Shown: piece by piece, positions 56,254 through 64,000 of the stretch
How positions within the stretch are numbered: the first letter of the stretch is position 1
Layout: each line of letters opens with the position of its first letter
Source: Noviherbaspirillum sp. L7-7A
GTDB taxonomy: Bacteria; Pseudomonadota; Gammaproteobacteria; Burkholderiales; Burkholderiaceae_D
NCBI RefSeq assembly: GCF_019052805.1
Contig: NZ_JAHQRJ010000003.1
Location: 248,001 to 312,000, forward strand
DNA length: 64,000 nt
Direction of reading: 5' to 3'
Position numbers and translations under genes: made by a program
Notes under the pieces: model-generated
Database searches by the model: none
What the model was told of the DNA's origin: nothing
What the model saw: only the letters and a program-made list of their open reading frames with translations

Positions 56254-57197
56254 GCAGGCCTTTCGCTGTCAGTGATGTGGAATGGGGCCGCGTGCGGCAA
56301 GTCAAGCTGATCGACGTAGCCGCAGATCGCGCCTGGCGTTGCAAACCAGATGCGTCCCTGGTCGCGCGCCTGGGCGATGTGCTCCAGCGCGCGCCGCAGG
56401 TGACGCAGGCGATACGGCTGGCCGACCAGGTAGGGATGCAGCGCGATGCCCATCACCAGCGGCTCCCTGCGCGACTGCTCCAGCATCTCATCGAAGTTGT
56501 CGACGATGAGCTGGGCAAAGTCCTTGGCGTCCATCTGACGCGCCACCAGCATTGGGATGTCGTTGACCTCCTGCGGATAGGGTATGGACCACAGTGGCTT
56601 GCCGCTGCGGGTTGTCATGCGGACCGGCTGGTCGTCATGGCACCAGTTCAACGTATAGCGGTAACCGCTTTCGGCCAGCAGGTCGGGGGTGACCCGGCTT
56701 TCGGATATCCAGGGCGAGAGCCAGCCTGCCGGCGCCCGGCCACTGCTGTGCTGCATGCGCTCGCGGCAATGCATCAGCAGCGCTAGTTCGTCAGCCTCGG
56801 CCAGTGTGCCCTGCTGACGAGCATTGGTGTGGCCGTGACCGATCAGCTCGTCGCCGCGCGCGGCCACGGCCGCTACCAGCTCCGGGCAATGGTCGTACAG
56901 CGCGGTATTGATCAGCGCGCCGGTCGGCATGCCCAACGTGTCGAACAGGTCCAGGCAGCGCCAGGCGCCGACCCGGTTGCCGTATTCGCGCCAGGCGTAG
57001 TTGAGCACGTCGGGCTCGGGGCAGACCGGCCCCAGCCGCGCGCCCAGCCCTTCGCCAAAGGCGAAGTGCTCGATGTTGAAGCCTAGGTAGACCGCCAGCC
57101 CGGCGCCGTTGGGCCAGCGGTAGCGCGGCCGGTCGCGGATGCCGGAATAGGGAAAGCGGCCGTGGCAGGGCAGGGCGGGGAAGTTGCTTGCGTTCAT
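56250..57197 (-). CDS. Polysaccharide-deacetylase-like hydrolase (PuuE/allantoinase-type)
   Basis: A 315-residue NodB-fold protein. The metal-site motifs are the variant LGFNIEHFAFGEG, ELIGHGHTNARQQG (HxxxH-type) and WLSPWISESRVTPDLLAESG with GYRYTLNWCHDDQP. This set is seen in the polysaccharide-deacetylase branch containing PuuE-type allantoinases, which open cyclic amides rather than deacetylate sugars. The ATG at 57197 gives MNASNFPALPCHGRFPYSGI, typical for the branch; the frame upstream is unsupported. Co-transcription with an amidase strengthens the idea of a two-step breakdown of a cyclic ureide or imide. Confidence 0.82.
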   Translation of the reverse strand: MNASNFPALPCHGRFPYSGIRDRPRYRWPNGAGLAVYLGFNIEHFAFGEGLGARLGPVCPEPDVLNYAWREYGNRVGAWRCLDLFDTLGMPTGALINTALYDHCPELVAAVAARGDELIGHGHTNARQQGTLAEADELALLMHCRERMQHSSGRAPAGWLSPWISESRVTPDLLAESGYRYTLNWCHDDQPVRMTTRSGKPLWSIPYPQEVNDIPMLVARQMDAKDFAQLIVDNFDEMLEQSRREPLVMGIALHPYLVGQPYRLRHLRRALEHIAQARDQGRIWFATPGAICGYVDQLDLPHAAPFHITDSERPA

Positions 57198-57211
57198 CGC
57201 GTCGTCCTCAT

Positions 57212-57652
57212 TCACGACTGCGCCAGGCCGGCACGTTCCAGCAGCCATTCCGCGCTGTCGTTCCAGACATCCATCCGGGTGATCAGGCCGTGGGTCACCA
57301 CGTACCGGTCGACATAGCGGTTGCCCTCGAACGGCGTGCCATCCGGCCATGCGCCATACAAGGTGCCGCGACTGTAGACCACCGCATGATCATTGCTGGC
57401 GCCGCTGACGACTTCGGTCGCCTCGATGCGCTTTTTCACCCAGGCATAGCGGACCGCATTGAACGCGGCGCATTGCGCCGGATCGCGCATTTCGCGCCCG
57501 CCGGTGAAGCGGATCAGAAGTTCGGGCGAGACCAGTTCGCGCGCCGCGTCGGGGTCGGGGATCATCAGCCGGCGCAGGTATTCATCTACCACCGCCGCCG
57601 CAGAGAGCAGCGCCTGGTTCCCGTCCATGTCCACTGTTGGTGCATGCTGCAT
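57212..57652 (-). CDS. SnoaL/NTF2-like protein
   Basis: A 146-residue protein with an NTF2-like cone fold pattern: VVDEYLRRLMIPDPDAAREL, VSPELLIRFTGGREM, VVYSRGTLYGAWPDGTPFEG, NRYVDRYVVTHGLITRMDVW. Members are isomerases, dehydratases or ligand-binding accessory proteins. The ATG at 57652 is chosen for a GGAG site seven bases upstream; other in-frame ATGs lie further upstream. It is the first gene of the minus-strand operon, 14 bases from the deacetylase-like gene, and divergent from the Liv operon. Confidence 0.75.
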   Translation of the reverse strand: MQHAPTVDMDGNQALLSAAAVVDEYLRRLMIPDPDAARELVSPELLIRFTGGREMRDPAQCAAFNAVRYAWVKKRIEATEVVSGASNDHAVVYSRGTLYGAWPDGTPFEGNRYVDRYVVTHGLITRMDVWNDSAEWLLERAGLAQS

Positions 57653-57846
57653 TGTTTTCTCCATGTCCTGCACTTTCATTGTGCTTGCCCTTCCTGTTTT
57701 CACTCTTTCCATCAGGGCTAAAAAAGAATTGCCGCTGATGGAAGGCCTGGATTGTCGGCAAAATGCCGGCAATTTTGCTGCGATGGCATAGCCCTTGCAT
57801 AAGTCATGCCGACATCGTTTCCTTCACTTTCATAAAGGGTGGCACC

Positions 57847-59031
57847 ATGATTTCATTCAAGCGTCGGACCATCATCGCCGCATGCATCGCGGTATTAAGC
57901 GGCGTCTCCATGACAAGCGCACAGGCTGCCGACACCATCAAGATCGGCCTGGTCACTGCGTTATCGGGCCAATCGGCGCAGGCCGGTGAAGCCATTACCC
58001 GCGGCCTGTCGGTGGCGATCGACGAGATCAATGCCAAGGGCGGCCTGCTAGGCGGGCGCAAGGTGGAGCTGGTCAGCCGCGACGATGAAGGCAATCCGGC
58101 CAAGGGCGTGGTGGCCGCGCGCGAACTGATCTTCAAGGAAAAGGTGGCGGTGCTGTTCGGTGGGCTGGATACGCCGGTGTCGATGGCCATCGTGCCGATC
58201 GCCAACCAGGAAAAAGTGCCATTCATGGGACCGTGGGCGGCGGGCACCGGCATTACCAAGAATGGCGCGAATCCAAATTTCGCCTTCCGCGTCTCGGCTG
58301 TCGACGAGATCGTGGACAAGGGCATGCTGGCCTATGCCCAGAAGACCTTCAAGTCGGCCAAGCCGGGGATGATCCTGGTCAACAATGCCTGGGGCGAGTC
58401 GAACGAGAAAGGACTGGTTGCGGCGCTGAATGAAAAAGGCATGAAGCCGGCCGGCATCGAGAAATTCGAGGGCAGCGACGTCGACGTGGTGCCACAGCTG
58501 AGCCGCCTCAAGGCAGCCGGGGCCGACGCACTCTTCATGGTGGGCAATGTCGGGCCTTCCTCGCAGGTCGTGAAATCGCTCGACCGCATGGGCTGGCGGG
58601 TGCCGGCGGTGTCGCACTGGGGGCCGGCGGGCGGCCGCTTCACCGAGCTGGCCGGTCCGAACGCAAAGCATGTGCATTTCGTGCAAACCTACAGTTTCTT
58701 CGGCAAGCAGTCGCCGGTGGGCGAGAAGGTGATCGCTGCGCTGAAGGCCAAGTATCCGGCCATCAAGGGGCCGGACGACATCACGCCGGCGGTCGGCGTG
58801 GCCAATGCCTACGACGGCATGCACCTGGCGGCGCTGGCCATCGCCAAGGCCGGCTCGACCAACGGCCCGGCGGTGCGCGAAGGCTTTTACAAAATCGACC
58901 GCTATGAAGGCCTGATCAAGACCTACGTCCAGCCATTCAGCCCGACGGTGCATGACGCGCTCAGCGAGAACGATTATGTCTGGGCGCAGTTCATCGACAA
59001 CCGCATCCTGCCGGTAGGCGTTTCCAACTAG
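57847..59031 (+). CDS. Liv-type ABC transporter substrate-binding protein
   Basis: This periplasmic binding protein of the Leu/Ile/Val-amide family captures the substrate for the downstream permeases. The signal peptide is MISFKRRTIIAACIAVLSGV with cleavage near AQA. The mature part begins DTIKIGLVTALSGQSAQAGE and includes AIDEINAKGGLLGGRKVELV and GVVAARELIFKEKVAVLFGG, all family landmarks. The ATG at 57847, preceded by AAAGGGTGG, is used rather than an upstream start that has no signal peptide. Length is 394. The substrate is probably an amide-like compound, not necessarily an amino acid. Confidence 0.94.
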   Translation: MISFKRRTIIAACIAVLSGVSMTSAQAADTIKIGLVTALSGQSAQAGEAITRGLSVAIDEINAKGGLLGGRKVELVSRDDEGNPAKGVVAARELIFKEKVAVLFGGLDTPVSMAIVPIANQEKVPFMGPWAAGTGITKNGANPNFAFRVSAVDEIVDKGMLAYAQKTFKSAKPGMILVNNAWGESNEKGLVAALNEKGMKPAGIEKFEGSDVDVVPQLSRLKAAGADALFMVGNVGPSSQVVKSLDRMGWRVPAVSHWGPAGGRFTELAGPNAKHVHFVQTYSFFGKQSPVGEKVIAALKAKYPAIKGPDDITPAVGVANAYDGMHLAALAIAKAGSTNGPAVREGFYKIDRYEGLIKTYVQPFSPTVHDALSENDYVWAQFIDNRILPVGVSN

Positions 59032-59081
59032 GTCGGTCGGCCGCATGCCGGCCGCCGCATCGTTATTGAAAGGAGCTGACC

Positions 59082-59957
59082 ATGCTGGGATCGGCGCTGA
59101 TCAGCGGCATCGGGCTGGGTAGCATGTACGGCCTGATGGCGCTGGGTTTCTACATCACCTACGCGGTGTCGGCCACGGTCAATTTCGCGCAGGGCAGTTC
59201 GATGATGCTGGGCGCGGTGCTGTGCTTCGCCTTTGCCCAGACGCTGGGCCTGCCGATGGCGCTGGCTGTTGCGCTGGCGCTGCTGCTGTGCGCGGCCTAT
59301 GGCCTACTGGTGGAGCGCATCGCGGTGCGGCCGTTCGCCAGCCGCGGCTCCAACGCCTGGCTGATGTCGACCGTTGCACTGGGCATCGTGCTCGATAACC
59401 TGGTGATGCACACCTTCGGCAAGGAGCCGCGCAGCCTGCCTTCACCGCTGGCGGTGACGCCGGTGGAAATCGGCGGCGCCAGCCTGGGCATCTATCCGCT
59501 GCACCTGCTGATCCCGTTGCTGGGCCTGGCATTGGCGGCGCTGCTGCACACGGTATCGCGCCGCACCCGCTGGGGCACGGCCATGTTGGCGGTGGTGCAG
59601 AACCGCGGCGCCGCGCAGCTGATGGGCATACCGATCAGGCGGGTCGTGGCGGCCGCGTTCGGCCTGTCGGCGCTGCTGGCGGGCATTGCCGGCGTGCTGA
59701 TCGCGCCCTTGTTCAATGTGAATGCCGACATGGGAACGCTGTTCGGCATCAAGGCTTTCGCGGTGGCCATCCTGGGTGGCATTACCAGCGCCTGGGGCGT
59801 GATTCTGGCCGGGCTGCTGTTCGGCGTCGCCGAGGCGCTGATCACGGCCACCGTGGGCTCGGGCTATACACAGATCATCACGTTCGCGCTGGTCATCGCG
59901 GTTCTGTCGCTGCGGCCCAATGGGCTGTTCGGACGGGCGGAGGTAAGGAAAGTATGA
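59082..59957 (+). CDS. Liv-type ABC permease (LivH family)
   Basis: This is the first membrane subunit of the importer, 291 residues with about eight helices. Family landmarks are SGIGLGSMYGLMALGFYITY, TVNFAQGSSMMLGAVLCF, VERIAVRPFASRGSNAWLMS and the EAA-like loop MLAVVQNRGAAQLMGIP. The end GGITSAWGVILAGLLFGVAE is also conserved. AAGGAG lies seven bases before the ATG. It overlaps the fused gene by four bases. Confidence 0.94.
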   Translation: MLGSALISGIGLGSMYGLMALGFYITYAVSATVNFAQGSSMMLGAVLCFAFAQTLGLPMALAVALALLLCAAYGLLVERIAVRPFASRGSNAWLMSTVALGIVLDNLVMHTFGKEPRSLPSPLAVTPVEIGGASLGIYPLHLLIPLLGLALAALLHTVSRRTRWGTAMLAVVQNRGAAQLMGIPIRRVVAAAFGLSALLAGIAGVLIAPLFNVNADMGTLFGIKAFAVAILGGITSAWGVILAGLLFGVAEALITATVGSGYTQIITFALVIAVLSLRPNGLFGRAEVRKV

Positions 59958-62500
59958 AGAACCCCTCGATTGCGGTCGCTGCCGCCAGGCCGGCCGCGCT
60001 ACTGGCGTTTGGCCTGGCTCGTCCATGGCAGCTGGCATGCGCAGTGCTGGCGCTAGCGCTGGCCTTCGGCCTCGCGCTCAACCTCAACAGCTATTACGTC
60101 TTCGTCATCGCCAGCATCGCGCTGACTGCCATCGTCGGCGTCGGTCTCAATGTGCTGCTGGGGCTGACGGGGCAGGTGTCGTTCGGCCATGTCGGCTTCT
60201 ATGCGATCGGCGCCTATGCGGTCGCGATACTCACCACCAGGCTGGGCTGGAACTTCTGGCTGGCCTGGCCGGCGGCCGCGCTGATCGCCGGCGCCTTCGG
60301 CGTGCTGCTGGCCTTGCCGGCGTTGCGCGTGAAGGGTCCGTATCTCGCAATGATCACGATCGCCTTCTCCTTCATCGTGCAGCATGTAATCGTCGAGATG
60401 CGCGGCGTCACAGGTGGCCAAAACGGCATCATGGGCGTGGCCGCGCCGTCGCTGGGCCTTGGCTTGGGCAGCGAGCAGACCGTTGCCCTGCTGGCGCTCG
60501 CCACCGCCGCGCTGCTGCTTGCCGGCTATGCCTGGCTGGCGCGTGGTACCTGGGGAGCGGCGATGCGCGCAGTCAAGGACAGCGAGACCGCGTCCGAATC
60601 GATCGGCATCAATCCGCTGGTGCTCAAGACGGTGGCCTTTGCGCTGTCGGCGCTGCTGGCCGGCTTGGCCGGCGGCCTGTTTGCGCCGCTGTCGGGCTTC
60701 GTCACACCGGACAGCTTCGGCTTCATGCAGTCCATTCTGTTCATGCTGGTGGTGGTGGTCGGCGGCGCCGGCTCGGTGGCCGGGCCGCTGGTGGGCGCGC
60801 TGGTGGTCGGCCTGCTGCCGGAAATGCTGTCGGCCCTGGCGGAATACCGGCTGCTGTTCTTCGGCGGGCTGCTGCTGCTGGTGCTGTGGCTGGCGCCGGA
60901 CGGTATGGTCGGCGCGCTGCGCGACCTGCTGCGGCGCCTGCGGCCGGCAACGGCGGCGCCAGCCTATGCGCCGGTGAGCGCGGACCTGGCCTTGCCGGCG
61001 CGCCAGCGGCGGACGCTGGCGGCGCGCGACCTGGGCATGGTATTCGGCGGCGTGCGCGCGGTGTCAGGCCTGAGCTTCGATGTGCCGCCGGCGGCGGTGA
61101 CGAGCCTGATCGGGCCCAACGGCGCCGGCAAGACCACCGCGCTCAACATGCTCAGCGGCTTCTACCGGCCGAGCGCCGGCGGCTTCACGCTTGGCGGCCG
61201 CGCGCTGGAAGGCCAGGCCTCGTTCCGGGTGGCGCGCAGCGGCATTGCCCGCACCTACCAGACCTCGCAATTGTTCGGCAGCCTGAGCGTGGAAGACAAT
61301 GTGGCGCTGGCGGTGTGCCGCGGCCGCCTGGGTTCGCTGCTGGGAGCGAAGCGCTACGCCGCGCCGCAGGTGCGCGCCTTCACGCGCCAGCTGCTGGCCT
61401 ATTGCGGCTATCTCGGCGCGCTCGACCTGCCGGCCTGCGGCCTAGCGCATGTCGACCGGCGCTTGGTCGAGATCGCCCGAGCGCTGGCGGCCGACCCGGA
61501 CGTGCTGCTGCTGGACGAACCAGCCGCCGGCCTCTCTGGCGACGACAAGCACAAGCTGGGGCGGCTGTTGCGCCGCATCGCCGATGCCGGCATCAGCGTG
61601 GTGCTGGTCGAACACGACATGGCGCTGGTGATGGCCATCTCCGACCGGCTGGTGGTGCTAGACGCGGGCCAGCGGCTGGCGGTCGGCACGCCGGCCGAGA
61701 TCCAGAACAATGCCGCGGTGCGCCAGGCCTATCTGGGCGAGGCGGCAATGCTCGACGGAGACGCGGCGCGGGTGCGCAGCGCGGCGAACGCGCCGGAAGT
61801 GCTGGGCGTGGGCCAGCTGGTGACGGGCTACGGCGCCGAGCCGGTGCTGCACGGCATCGACCTGCAGGTTAGGCGCGGCGAAATGGTGGCGCTGCTGGGC
61901 GCCAACGGCGCCGGCAAGTCCACGCTGATGCGCGCGCTGGCCGGCCTGCAGCGCCCGGTGCAAGGCGGCATTCACTTCGAAGGGGCTGACCTGACGCGGC
62001 TGCCGGCCGAGGCCATCGTTGCGCGCGGGCTGGTGCTGGTGCCGGAAGGCCGCCAGGTATTCGGCGAGCTGTCGGTGCTGGACAATATTCGGCTTGGCGC
62101 CTTTCTCGATCCACGCGACATGGAGGCTAGGGTTGAACAGATGCTGCAACGCTTTCCGCGCCTGCGCGAGCGGCTGCATCAGCGCGCGGGCCTGTTGTCC
62201 GGCGGTGAACAGCAGATGCTGGCGGTGGCGCGCGGCCTGATGTCGCGGCCGCGCATCCTGTTACTGGACGAGCCCTCGCTAGGCCTGGCGCCCAAGGTCA
62301 TTGCCGAGCTGTTCGATGCGCTGGACCGCCTGCGGCAGGAAGACATGACGATCCTGCTGGTGGACCAGATGGCGGCGCTGGCCCTTTCGCTGGCGGACCG
62401 CGCCTATGTGATCGAAGGCGGGCGCGTCGTGGCGCAGGGTAGTGCGGCCGAGATTGCGGCGGACGAGGCGTTGGCGCAAGCCTATCTTGGCGGGCACTGA
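59954..62500 (+). CDS. Fused LivM permease - LivG ATPase - LivF ATPase
   Basis: One 848-residue polypeptide holds three Liv components normally encoded separately. Residues about 1-330 form the LivM permease (FVIASIALTAIVGVGLNVLL; TGQVSFGHVGFYAIGAYAVA; MRAVKDSETASESIGINP). Residues about 350-590 are the LivG ATPase: Walker A GPNGAGKTTALNML at 385, Walker B VLLLDEPAAGLS at 516, but the signature reads LAHVDRRLVEIARAL rather than a clear LSGGQ or LPYGQQR type. Residues about 610-848 are LivF: Walker A GANGAGKSTLMRAL near 649, signature LSGGEQQMLAVARGL near 748, Walker B ILLLDEPSLGLAP. The fusion fixes stoichiometry. No stop or frameshift interrupts it. Confidence 0.93.
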   Translation: MKNPSIAVAAARPAALLAFGLARPWQLACAVLALALAFGLALNLNSYYVFVIASIALTAIVGVGLNVLLGLTGQVSFGHVGFYAIGAYAVAILTTRLGWNFWLAWPAAALIAGAFGVLLALPALRVKGPYLAMITIAFSFIVQHVIVEMRGVTGGQNGIMGVAAPSLGLGLGSEQTVALLALATAALLLAGYAWLARGTWGAAMRAVKDSETASESIGINPLVLKTVAFALSALLAGLAGGLFAPLSGFVTPDSFGFMQSILFMLVVVVGGAGSVAGPLVGALVVGLLPEMLSALAEYRLLFFGGLLLLVLWLAPDGMVGALRDLLRRLRPATAAPAYAPVSADLALPARQRRTLAARDLGMVFGGVRAVSGLSFDVPPAAVTSLIGPNGAGKTTALNMLSGFYRPSAGGFTLGGRALEGQASFRVARSGIARTYQTSQLFGSLSVEDNVALAVCRGRLGSLLGAKRYAAPQVRAFTRQLLAYCGYLGALDLPACGLAHVDRRLVEIARALAADPDVLLLDEPAAGLSGDDKHKLGRLLRRIADAGISVVLVEHDMALVMAISDRLVVLDAGQRLAVGTPAEIQNNAAVRQAYLGEAAMLDGDAARVRSAANAPEVLGVGQLVTGYGAEPVLHGIDLQVRRGEMVALLGANGAGKSTLMRALAGLQRPVQGGIHFEGADLTRLPAEAIVARGLVLVPEGRQVFGELSVLDNIRLGAFLDPRDMEARVEQMLQRFPRLRERLHQRAGLLSGGEQQMLAVARGLMSRPRILLLDEPSLGLAPKVIAELFDALDRLRQEDMTILLVDQMAALALSLADRAYVIEGGRVVAQGSAAEIAADEALAQAYLGGH

Positions 62501-62637
62501 AAGGGATGTTAGTGATGCAGTGAAGCGGGGCGGCGCGTACCAATGCCGCCTCGGAAGCCGCTTCACGAAGCCAGGCTGCCCACCTCAGCGGTTTCGGCCT
62601 TGCCTTCCGCCCTGGTGCGATTCGGGCAGGACGCGCC

Positions 62638-63129
62638 CTACACATACAGCAGCGGCATCTGCTCGCGCGGCCCGATCACGGCGCGACTGGCATAGCACTG
62701 CAGGGTAGGCGTGGCTTCCAGCTTCGGGTTCAAGGCGGTGCGGCGGTTAAAGACGACGCGGTCTCTGGTGTAGTGGTCAACGCAGACTTCCTTGAAGTAC
62801 ATAAGGATGCCGCCTTCCAGCTGGTAGACATGGTCGTAGCCGATGTTTTGCATATGAATCGCGGCCTTCTCGCAGCGTACGCAGCGGGTGCAAAAGGTGA
62901 CTACGATCTTGCCGGCCAGTTCCTCGCGATGCCGCGCCACCACGTCCGGGAAGTTGCTGAATTTCTCAATGCGGTAATCCAGGGTGTCGTTGAAGGTGCC
63001 GACATTGACTTCGAAGGCATTGCGGGTGTCCATCATCATCACTGGCCGGCCTTCGTCATGCCACAGGTCCAGCCAGCGCTTCAGGTCAGGGGCCGTCACC
63101 GTCGGCGCCCGACCCAGCTCGGGCTTATA
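62638..63129 (-). pseudogene. TrhO-type rhodanese (tRNA uridine hydroxylase), N-terminally truncated
   Basis: TrhO hydroxylates U34 of certain tRNAs. This frame holds the rhodanese half: [53 protein letters not shown], and the active loop [17 protein letters not shown], then [15 protein letters not shown]. In TrhO the loop is CTGGIRCEK, so the two Gly have become Arg-Cys. The N-terminal ferredoxin-like domain is absent; upstream of the GRAPTV point the frame continues into unrelated sequence. Truncation and the altered loop suggest a dead gene. Confidence 0.75.
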
Positions 63130-63727
63130 CGGTACTCCAAGAAAGACAAGGTAATAGGAAGTGCGACGAAAGTCTATTGCAACTGAAGAAGGCCGAATAT
63201 GAGCAAACTTGTTTTAGTAGAACAGAGTAATTGCTATATGGAAAAACGCTGGTAATCTGGTTTATGTAAAATTAAGTACTAGCTAATATTTTACCTAAAT
63301 TTACTTCACTCCCCGTTGGTCACGCATCAAGGTCATATATTACTTTGCCCGCCTGGAAAGTTTCTGTTTGTACAAACCAGCGACGCTCAGGCAGTTGTAA
63401 AAGTTTTGAAGTGTGCCTGGACCGCTGCCTTAGCATGTGCACGCGTTTCATAATGCTGCCGATGCCAATGTAGGCTGGAACTGTCTGCTTACTAAGATCG
63501 GTTACAAGCTCAAGCGCGAAGGCTGTCATCTCGTCAAGATTGATCAATGGAGCTCTAACATTAAAGAAACGCAGATGGCTTTGCGCGTCTTGCCTACCAT
63601 GCATGATCGAGACACGCACGCTGCTCAACACATTGTGCAGTAAGAAATTTTTTGAAATTGACAGCGGCATGACAGTCGGTCTTTTCCGTAGACGATGTGC
63701 AAGCCCAGAGCTCGTCGCTCTGGCTAC
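63130..63727. other. AT-richer region without a convincing gene
   Basis: One minus-strand frame (63320-63670, 116 codons, ending ERRWFVQTETFQAGKVIYDL) is the longest but matches no family I know and lacks a clear ribosome-binding site. Base composition is clearly more AT-rich than the neighbouring Liv operon, suggesting transferred or decayed DNA. Confidence 0.4.
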
Positions 63728-63778
63728 GAACTGAGAAGTAGGAAGCTCTCGCCTTCAGGCGGGAGAGCAGTCACAGAG
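63728..63778. mobile_element. Possible IS200/IS605-type right-end hairpin
   Basis: The stem around GCTCTCGCCT / AGGCGGGAGAGC with a short loop, followed by a GTCAC-like tail, resembles the right-end structures of IS200/IS605 elements and their tnpB-associated RNAs. No tnpB frame of useful length precedes it, so this is tentative. Confidence 0.3.
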
Positions 63779-64000
63779 CGGTTAATCGCTGCACGAAGCC
63801 GATGCGCCTCCCTTTGTTGTATTTTAGTCAAATGTTCTTCAGTAAAGTCATTAGTGTACCAAGTGCCATTTGAATTTCCGCATTGAAAGTTGTAACGTGG
63901 AGTTGTTGGTATAAAGACATTATTTTTGGGAGCGGAATGGCCCCGCTTTTTCGTCAAAGCAAACAGCACTGCATAATAGGATAATGAATAGCGCGAATTC
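63779..64000. other. Window end, no assigned gene
   Basis: A minus-strand frame (63724-63969, 81 codons) has no recognised motif. Nothing else is seen. Confidence 0.35.

Noticed and set aside
60025-61872. Long same-strand open frame within the Liv fusion gene
   Set aside because: Ala/Arg/Gly-rich overlapping frame; the Liv frame carries all motifs.
1-64000. CRISPR arrays, tRNA and rRNA genes
   Set aside because: No regularly spaced repeats, tRNA T-loop signatures or rRNA-like sequence were recognised by reading; tRNAscan-SE and Infernal would be decisive.

Overview
The window looks like a chromosome segment of a GC-rich betaproteobacterium of the Burkholderiales, most likely Oxalobacteraceae (Herbaspirillum/Herminiimonas/Massilia-like). 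The basis is a long-form aconitase B, a PEP-CTERM remnant, DUF2917-type and tautomerase genes, TRAP and Liv-type transporters, and overall codon use. The genus is inference; no rRNA, tRNA or CRISPR array was recognised.

Layout. 0-17.8 kb is mostly core-like: a broken HipA-type kinase gene, an HlyD/ABC export operon, a decayed PEP-CTERM gene, a secreted beta-propeller protein, a GMC oxidoreductase, a 2-oxoacid dehydrogenase operon (E1alpha-E1beta-E2, with E2 frameshifted), a membrane protein plus a two-TM/RCK potassium channel, acnB, a RarD-type transporter and an SDR. 17.8-23.3 kb is sparse, with one lipoprotein hydrolase. 23.3-37.9 kb is a defence island of two complete systems facing each other across one shared hairpin. 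The first is a four-gene Wadjet/MksBEF-like operon (MukB-like SMC, MukE-like, MukF-like, Toprim) in the order C-B-A-D. The second is a three-gene pPIWI-RE operon (REase, DinG-type helicase, PIWI/RNase H protein). 38-54 kb is a decayed accessory zone with fragments of ISNCY, IS6, ISL3, IS30 and IS701 elements, a degenerate hydrolase, and two copies (38815-39383 and 53077-53646) of a direct repeat of about 570 bp. Between the copies lie working genes: a PAS-GGDEF-EAL protein, a LysR regulator, a DUF2917-like protein, a tautomerase beside a broken MarR gene, and a GntR-controlled TRAP operon. 54.3-62.5 kb is a coherent catabolic locus: a GntR regulator, amidase, polysaccharide-deacetylase-like hydrolase and SnoaL-like protein, divergent from a Liv-type ABC importer whose last gene fuses permease and both ATPases. 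The right end holds a truncated TrhO gene and little else.

Function. The Jet-like complex would recognise and cut foreign circular DNA by SMC loop extrusion plus a Toprim nuclease. The pPIWI-RE trio would act on invading nucleic acid through a PIWI module, helicase and nuclease. The island is the strongest candidate for unusual biology here, because of the gene order, the compact nuclease subunit, the N-terminal extension of the SMC, and its direct abutment to a rare PIWI system.
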